Shown piece after piece: positions 58,534 through 64,000 of a stretch of 64,000 nucleotides of DNA. The position numbers were made by a program, and so were the translations under genes. The DNA is from Pseudomonas sp. PDM05. GTDB taxonomy: Bacteria > Pseudomonadota > Gammaproteobacteria > Pseudomonadales > Pseudomonadaceae. The DNA is taken from positions 88,153-152,152 of the forward strand of contig NZ_JACVAC010000014.1 of NCBI RefSeq assembly GCF_014851685.1. Direction: 5' to 3'. Position 1 is the first letter of the stretch. Each line of letters opens with the position of its first letter. The notes under the pieces were generated by a model. That model was not told the DNA's origin, did not search any database, and worked only from the letters and a program-made list of their open reading frames with translations.

Positions 58534-60909
58534 TCAATGGGCGAAGAGTGAGTTGCCCTTCTGCCCCGCCAATTTCTCGGGTTTGATCAGGAACCGCGCC
58601 AGTGCCGGCAGCAGCCACAGCGCACCGAACATGTTCCACAGCAACATGAAGGTCAGCATCAGGCCCATGTCGGCCTGGAACTTGATCGCCGAGAAGATCC
58701 AGGTGCACACGCCGATCGCCAGGCACAGGCCGGTGAACAGCACGGCTTTACCGGTGGACTTGAGCGTCTGGTAGTACGCCTCTTGCAACGGCAGGCCCGC
58801 ACGCAGGAAGCTTTCCAGGCGACTGTAGATGTAGATGCCGTAGTCCACGCCGATCCCGACGCCCAGCGCCACCACCGGCAAGGTGGCGACCTTGACGCCA
58901 ATACCCATGAACGCCATCAGCGCGTTACCCAGCACCGAGGTCAGCACCAGCGGCAGCACGATGCACAGGGTCGCCGCCCAGGAGCGGAAGGTGATCATGC
59001 ACATGGTCGCGACGCACAGGTACACCAGGATCAGGATGGTCAGCTCGGATTCCTTGATCACCTCGTTGGTGGCCGCTTCGATCCCGGCGTTACCGGCGGC
59101 GAGGATGAATTCCAGGCCGTCCCCGTTGTTCTCCTTGGCAAACTCCTGCACCGCATGCACCGCCCGGTCGAGGGTCTCGGCCTTGTGGTCATTGAGGAAC
59201 ACCAGCACCGGCGCCAGGGAGCAGTTGTTGTTGTACAGGCCATCGGCCCGGGCGATGGAGTTGTTCAACACATCCGGGTTACGCGACAGGGTTTCCCACT
59301 TCAGGTTGCCCTCGTTCATGCCCTTGATCATCTGCTTGGACACGGTCACCAGCGAGATCGCCGACTGCACGCCCTCGGTGTTCTGCATCTTCCACATCAA
59401 CTGGTCGATGGGCGCCATGGCTTCGTAGCGCGAGCATCCTTCGGCGTTGGTCTTGACCATCACCACCAACACGTCGGAGCTGGTGGAGTAGTTGCTGATG
59501 ATGAAGTTGTTGTCTTTGTTGTAGCGCGAGTCCGGACGCAGTTCCGGCGCGCCCTGATCGAGGTCGCCGATCTTCAGGTTCTGGCTGTACCAGAGGCCGC
59601 CGCCAAAGGCCACCAGGGCCAGGGCGATGGAGATCGGCGCGACTTTCGGGCTGGCAAAGTTCGACAGCAGGCGCCAGAACGAATGCTCGCGGTTCGCGTC
59701 TTTCTTGCTCTTGGCGATGGCGCGCTTGCTGATGCCGACGTAGGAAATCGCCACTGGCAGCAGGATCAGGTTGGTGAACACAATCACCGCCACGCCGATG
59801 GAGGCACCGATGGCCAGCTCACGGATCACGCCGATGTCGATGATCAACAACGTAATGAAACCCACCGCATCCGCCAGGATCGCAATCATCCCCGGCAGGA
59901 ACAGTTGGCGGAACGTGCGCCGCGCGGCCGTCAGCGCGTTGTCGGCCTCGCTGGATTGCAGGGCGATGCCGTTGATCTTCTGCACGCCGTGGGAAATACC
60001 GATGGCGAAAATCAGGAACGGCACCAGCATCGAATACGGGTCCAGCCCGAAGCCGAAAAAGTGCATCAGCCCCAATTGCCAGATCACCGCCACCAGCGTG
60101 GTGCTCAACACGGCGATGGTGCTGCGCAGGCAGTTGGTGAACCACAACAGCAGGATCAGGGTGATGACAAACGCGATGCCGAAGAACATCACCACCATCA
60201 CCAGGCCATCGATCAGGTCGCCGACCTTCTTGGCGAAGCCGACGATGTGGATCTTGACGTTGGGGTTCTGCGCTTCGAACTTGTCACGGATCTTGTCTTC
60301 AAGTTCATGGGAGAACTTGCGGTAGTCCAGGGCCAGCAACTTGCCCTGGTCCTGCGGGTCCGGGTAGGACTCCAGCAGCGGGATGTCGACGATGCTCGAT
60401 TTGAAATCGTTGGACACCAACCGCCCGACCTGGCCGGACTTGAGCACGTTGTTGCGCAGTTGATCGAGACTTTCCGCCGAGCCGTTGTAGCTTTGCGGGA
60501 TCACTTCACCGCCGGCAAAGCCTTCTTCGGTCACTTCGGTCCAGCGCACGCTGGGGCTCCACAGCGACTTGAGGCCCGAACGGTCGACGCCGGAGATGTA
60601 GAACACCTCGTCGTTGATCTGCCGCAGGGTCTCCATGTACTCCTTGGTGAAAATGTCGCCGTCCTTGGCCTCCACCGAAATCCGCACCGTGTTGCCCAGG
60701 TTCGCCAGGTCGTTACGGTGCTCCATCATCTTCTCGATGAAGGGGTGCTTGAGGGGGATCATTTTTTCAAAGCTGGTGGACGGGCGAATCAACGTCGCCT
60801 GCCAGAACAGGAAAACACTCACCAGCAGGCAGATCACGATGACTGCCGGACGGTTGTTGAAGATCAGACGCTCAAGAAAGGTCGCTTTATCGTTGTGATG
60901 ACTGCTCAT
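58534..60909 (-). CDS. RND superfamily (MMPL-type) exporter
   Basis: A 791-residue inner-membrane protein with the RND repeat: helix near 20-40, a large periplasmic loop, helices about 235-400, a second loop, and helices about 630-775. The conserved FGIAFVITLILLL and GVGIGVDYGIYIYSRLESF segments correspond to the two MMPL halves. In Pseudomonas this type of RND protein is usually encoded with a YCF48-like exported protein, as here, and with DUF1302/DUF1329 outer-membrane genes that are absent next to this copy. Probably moves lipid-like substrates; unproven. Confidence 0.88.
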   Translation of the reverse strand: MSSHHNDKATFLERLIFNNRPAVIVICLLVSVFLFWQATLIRPSTSFEKMIPLKHPFIEKMMEHRNDLANLGNTVRISVEAKDGDIFTKEYMETLRQINDEVFYISGVDRSGLKSLWSPSVRWTEVTEEGFAGGEVIPQSYNGSAESLDQLRNNVLKSGQVGRLVSNDFKSSIVDIPLLESYPDPQDQGKLLALDYRKFSHELEDKIRDKFEAQNPNVKIHIVGFAKKVGDLIDGLVMVVMFFGIAFVITLILLLWFTNCLRSTIAVLSTTLVAVIWQLGLMHFFGFGLDPYSMLVPFLIFAIGISHGVQKINGIALQSSEADNALTAARRTFRQLFLPGMIAILADAVGFITLLIIDIGVIRELAIGASIGVAVIVFTNLILLPVAISYVGISKRAIAKSKKDANREHSFWRLLSNFASPKVAPISIALALVAFGGGLWYSQNLKIGDLDQGAPELRPDSRYNKDNNFIISNYSTSSDVLVVMVKTNAEGCSRYEAMAPIDQLMWKMQNTEGVQSAISLVTVSKQMIKGMNEGNLKWETLSRNPDVLNNSIARADGLYNNNCSLAPVLVFLNDHKAETLDRAVHAVQEFAKENNGDGLEFILAAGNAGIEAATNEVIKESELTILILVYLCVATMCMITFRSWAATLCIVLPLVLTSVLGNALMAFMGIGVKVATLPVVALGVGIGVDYGIYIYSRLESFLRAGLPLQEAYYQTLKSTGKAVLFTGLCLAIGVCTWIFSAIKFQADMGLMLTFMLLWNMFGALWLLPALARFLIKPEKLAGQKGNSLFAH

Positions 60910-60927
60910 TGAATCCCCGCCTTCTTA

Positions 60928-61980
60928 TTATTTTGAGAGCTCTGCGCCGGCAACGGTGGCGACACGCACGCCACCCTGCCCCGCGAGGATCAAATTGCCA
61001 TTACCTGCCGCCGTCACCGAGGAGAGGGAAATCCGGTCCGGGCGATTGAAGACGCTGAAGGTCAGCCCGTCGTCATGGCTGACGACCACGCTGCCACCAT
61101 TGCCGACCACCACGATGGCGCCGTCGTCCAGCAAGGTCGCGCCGGACAAGCCGAACTCCAGCGCGCCCCGTGCGGCATTCAGTTCGACCTGCTCCCAGGT
61201 GCTGCCGAAATCCGTGGAGCGGTACAGGTTGCCGCGCAAGCCAAAGGCCAGCAAGGTCTGTGGCTGGGCGGTGCCGATCACGCCAAACAACGAGCCCTCG
61301 TAGGGGCCTTGGAGCTTTTCCCAGGTCTGGCCGTCGTCGCTGGAGCGGAACATGCTGCCCTGCTCGCCGACGATAAACAGGCCGGCATCCTTGATATGGG
61401 CGATGGCGTTGAGGTGGAACTGGTCTTCGTTGTCGAGACGCTCGCTGACGTCGTTCCAGGTCTTGCCGCCGTCGGTGGTTTCGATCAGCGCGCCGTAGGC
61501 GCCAACGGCCAGGCCGTGGTTGGCGTCGTTGAACCACACGTCGAGCAAGGGGGCTTCGCGCTTGAGGTCTTGAAATTGCTGGGTCCAGGTGGCGCCCCCG
61601 TCGGCGGTGGCGAGGATCTGTGCATCATGGCCCACCGCCCAACCTTGTTTGTCATCGACGAAATACACCGCCGTGAGCAATTGCCGGGTGGGGACCTTGG
61701 CCTGGGCCCACGTGGCGCCCTGATCGTCGGAATAGAGAATGTGCCCGCGATCACCGACCGCCACCAGGCGCTTGCCGGCGTGGACCACGTCGATCATCAG
61801 GCCTTTGGCGGCCTTGGGGGATTCAATCGCAAACACCGCTGCGGCGGGGGTATCGCTGGCGGCCTGGACGGCCGTCGGCAACGCGACGGCCCCAAACAGC
61901 GAGAGCGCTGTGGCCAGCAACGCAACCCTGCGTGCGGCATGTGGGCGGCAAACAACCCAACCCATGACAGGCTCACTCAT
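60928..61980 (-). CDS. YCF48/photosynthesis-stability-factor-like exported propeller
   Basis: A 350-residue protein with a signal peptide (cleavage near AVQAAS, about residue 41) and repeated BNR/YCF48 blades (SDDQGATWAQ, ADGGATWTQQ, TDGGKTWNDV, SSDDGQTWEKL, STDFGSTWEQV). It is a periplasmic or surface beta-propeller. ATG 61980 follows GGAG by eight bases. It lies 18 bases upstream of the RND exporter and is probably its partner. The photosystem name is historical and has no functional meaning here. Confidence 0.87.
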   Translation of the reverse strand: MSEPVMGWVVCRPHAARRVALLATALSLFGAVALPTAVQAASDTPAAAVFAIESPKAAKGLMIDVVHAGKRLVAVGDRGHILYSDDQGATWAQAKVPTRQLLTAVYFVDDKQGWAVGHDAQILATADGGATWTQQFQDLKREAPLLDVWFNDANHGLAVGAYGALIETTDGGKTWNDVSERLDNEDQFHLNAIAHIKDAGLFIVGEQGSMFRSSDDGQTWEKLQGPYEGSLFGVIGTAQPQTLLAFGLRGNLYRSTDFGSTWEQVELNAARGALEFGLSGATLLDDGAIVVVGNGGSVVVSHDDGLTFSVFNRPDRISLSSVTAAGNGNLILAGQGGVRVATVAGAELSK

Positions 61981-62186
61981 AGACCTTTCTCCCATTTATT
62001 ATTGTTATCGCCTGCCTTCCGGGGCCTTGAAACCTGCAATCTAGAGCGCCTGGAGGAAGCAGGGGCCATCCTATCGGGCTTTCGAATCGTCTGACAATCG
62101 GCGCTACGTTATGTTTTGTTAACTGGCGGCATTTGGCCACGCGCTGAATATAGCTGCATTCGCCGGAGTGATTGTCGACACGCAAT

Positions 62187-62230
62187 GAATTTTTATTCCA
62201 TCTATTGAATTTGAGGAATTTTTATTCCAT
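62187..62230. promoter_or_regulatory. Two GAATTTTTATTCCAT repeats (GGAA-N6-TTCC operator type)
   Basis: The 15-base sequence occurs at 62187-62201 and 62216-62230, 29 bp apart. The second is part of a perfect dyad GGAAT-TTTT-ATTCC. GGAA-N6-TTCC is the site reported for RpiR-type IolR regulators of inositol genes. A possible -35 (TTGAAT, 62205) lies between the repeats. This suggests RpiR-type control of the dehydrogenase that follows. Confidence 0.6.
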
Positions 62231-62271
62231 TAATAGCGCCTCTGAAAACAATAATTCAAAGGACCACGGCT

Positions 62272-63387
62272 ATGCGTGAACTCGGAATCGGCTTGATCGG
62301 CACAGGCTTCATGGGCCGCGCCCATGCCTTGGCGTTCAACAACGCCCGCGCGGTATTCGAACTGCCGGTCACTCTCAAACTGGCCGCCCTGGCCGACGCC
62401 GACACCGAGCGCGCCCAACGCTGCGCCAACGCCTGGGGATTCGCCCAGGCCCACGGTGACTGGCAGGCGTTGATCAATGACCCCAACGTCGACGTCGTGG
62501 CCATCACCACACCCAACCACCTGCACTACCCCATGGCCATGGCCGCCATCGCCGCCGGCAAAGCGGTTTACTGCGAAAAACCCCTGGCCGTCAGCCTGGA
62601 GCAAGCCGACGCCATGCGCCGCGCCGCCAGCACCGCCGGGGTGGTGACGCGGGTCGGCTATAACTACCAGCACAACCCGATGATCACGCTGGCCAGGCAG
62701 ATGATTGCCAATGGCGATTTGGGCGACATCATCAGCTTCCAGGGTGAGTTCAGCGAAGACTTCATGGCCGACCCGACCTCGCCTTGGTCATGGCGCTGCG
62801 AAGTCGGACATGCCGGCGGCGCCCTGGCCGACCTGGGCAGCCATTTGCTGTCGATGGCGCGCTTTTTGGTGGGCGACGTGGCCAGCGTCTGCGCCGACAC
62901 CCACACCGTGCACACCGAGCGACCGGCGGTCAAAGGCAGCAGCGAACTGAAAACCATCGCCGTCGACGACCAGGTGCATGCCCTGCTGCGCTTCGCCAAC
63001 GGCGCGCGCGGCACGGTGAGCAGCAGTTGGCTCAAGCATGGCTACAAGAACCACCTGAGCTTCGAGATCAGCGGGACGAAAGGCACGCTGGCCTTCGACC
63101 AGGAGCGCCTGAATGAACTGCGTCTGTGCCGTGTCGGCCAGGACGGCTTCCAGCGCCTGCTCGCGGGGCCAGCCCTGCCCGGCTACGCGGCATTCAGCCC
63201 GGCGGCGGGGCATCAGTTGGGTTACAACGAATTGAAAACGCTGGAGGTGCAGGAGTTGATCATGGCCGTGGCCGGTCAAGGTGCGGATGGCACTGACTTC
63301 GAGGCGGCATGGGCGGTGGAGCAACTGGCAACAGCCATTCGCGTGGCCGCCAGCGAAGAACGCTGGGTCAAAGTGAGCAGCGTCTAG
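62272..63387 (+). CDS. Gfo/Idh/MocA family oxidoreductase
   Basis: A 371-residue NAD(P)-dependent sugar or polyol dehydrogenase. The Rossmann motif GLIGTGFMGRAHALAF lies near residues 5-20, the catalytic Lys in YCEKPLA (about 103), and an Asp/His pair in the HAGGALADLGSHLLSMARF helix (about 180-198). Inositol 2-dehydrogenase-like activity is plausible because GGAA-N6-TTCC operators precede it. An AACAATAA CA-type motif (62247-62254) next to AAAGGA predicts Crc/Hfq catabolite control. It stands alone before a REP array. Confidence 0.85.
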   Translation: MRELGIGLIGTGFMGRAHALAFNNARAVFELPVTLKLAALADADTERAQRCANAWGFAQAHGDWQALINDPNVDVVAITTPNHLHYPMAMAAIAAGKAVYCEKPLAVSLEQADAMRRAASTAGVVTRVGYNYQHNPMITLARQMIANGDLGDIISFQGEFSEDFMADPTSPWSWRCEVGHAGGALADLGSHLLSMARFLVGDVASVCADTHTVHTERPAVKGSSELKTIAVDDQVHALLRFANGARGTVSSSWLKHGYKNHLSFEISGTKGTLAFDQERLNELRLCRVGQDGFQRLLAGPALPGYAAFSPAAGHQLGYNELKTLEVQELIMAVAGQGADGTDFEAAWAVEQLATAIRVAASEERWVKVSSV

Positions 63388-63410
63388 TCCTCAACATTGC
63401 AGTGGATTTA

Positions 63411-64000
63411 TGTGGGGACGGGCTTGCTCGCGAACGCGGTGGGTCAGCCAATGAATGAGCTGACTGACACACTGCTTTCGCGGGCAAGCCCGCTCCCACA
63501 TTTGAGCTGTGTTGCTGGGATGTCAGTGTTGGGCTGGAGATCGCCCAGGCACTGCCAATCCCCTGTGGGAGCTGCCGAGCTTTAGCGAGGCTGCGAAGGC
63601 GGCGGTACTGTTGGTAGAGATGTTGGCTGAACCACCGCTTTCGCGGGCAAGCCCGCTCCCACATTTGAGCTGTGTTGCTGGGATGTCAGCGCTCGGCTGG
63701 AGATCCCTCTCACACCGCCAATCCCCTGTGGGAGCTGCCGAGCTTTAGCGAGGCTGCGAAGGCGGCGGTACTGTTGGTAGAGGTGTTGGCTGAACCACCG
63801 CTTTCGCGGGCAAGCCCGCTCCCACAGGTGATGGGTGTTGCTGGGATGTCAGTGTTCGGCTGGAGATCCCCCGGGCACTGCCAATCCCCTGTGGGAGCTG
63901 TCGAGCTTTAGCGAGGCTGCGAAGGCGGTGGCACTGCTGGTGGAGATGTTGGCTGAACCACCGCTTTCGCGGGCAAGCCCGCTCCCACATTTGAGCTGTG
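63411..64000 (-). repeat. Second 163-bp REP array, opposite orientation, cut by window end
   Basis: A REPIN (63411-63500) is followed by units whose ...GCTCCCACA ends fall at 63500, 63663, 63826 and 63989, again exactly 163 bp apart. The unit is the reverse complement of the one at 49.6-51.1 kb (GGCTGGAGATC spacer, GAGCTTTAGCGAGGCTGCG arm, GAACCACCGCTTTCGCGGGC arm). At least three full units are seen and the array continues beyond the window. No gene is supported in it. Confidence 0.95.

Overview
The window looks like chromosome of a Pseudomonas of the P. fluorescens complex. The evidence is GC-rich coding sequence, a 1,619-residue NAD-glutamate dehydrogenase, AcnB, a divergent ampR/ampC pair, a MoxR/Bat operon of Pseudomonas type, a CA-rich Crc/Hfq-type motif at a catabolic ribosome binding site, and many REP/REPIN repeats beginning TGTGGGAGC. 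No rRNA, tRNA, CRISPR array, transposase or prophage was found, and the genes are mostly core or soft-core.

Layout. 0-3 kb: a catabolic cassette (SDR, Fe/2OG dioxygenase, sugar-binding protein) behind four phased 11-bp repeats. 3-14 kb: small membrane proteins, an XRE regulator, an amidase, a CPBP protease, a MocR/DMT divergent pair, YceI, a thioesterase, a dienelactone hydrolase and a DUF2252 protein. 14-19 kb: ampR/ampC, mipA and an OmpR-type two-component system. 19-29 kb: MFS transporter, miaE, an Anr-box-controlled universal stress protein, acnB with a long structured leader, a SulP transporter and a serine permease. 29-37 kb: isochorismatase-like hydrolase behind an attenuator-like leader, a 2-hydroxyacid dehydrogenase, a phosphotransferase/SDR pair, tag, and a dicarboxylate symporter followed by two FCD-GntR regulators. 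37-42 kb: gdhB. 42-50 kb: MoxR-DUF58-DUF4381-VWA-VWA/TPR-BatD operon. 50-57 kb: a tandem 163-bp REP array, then sbcD-sbcC-GST. 57-64 kb: lactonase, a small acidic protein, an RND exporter with a YCF48-like partner, a Gfo/Idh/MocA dehydrogenase, and a second 163-bp array in the opposite orientation running off the window.

The most interesting observations are: (1) between a DUF1289 gene and acnB, a 143-nt segment folds on paper into an 18-bp outer stem and four nested inner stems, and its unpaired strand is complementary over 11 nt to the acnB Shine-Dalgarno region; (2) two REP arrays with an exact 163-bp period, one lying directly upstream of sbcDC, which encodes a nuclease known to act on DNA hairpins; (3) a threonine-rich mini-ORF, successive hairpins and an intrinsic terminator ahead of the isochorismatase-like gene; (4) several operators readable by eye: an Anr box, GGAA-N6-TTCC sites, GGTNAGACC sites, and phased 11-bp repeats.

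All functional calls come from reading motifs and family resemblance. No database search or folding program was run. Start codons were chosen from Shine-Dalgarno spacing and gene overlaps and may shift by a few codons.
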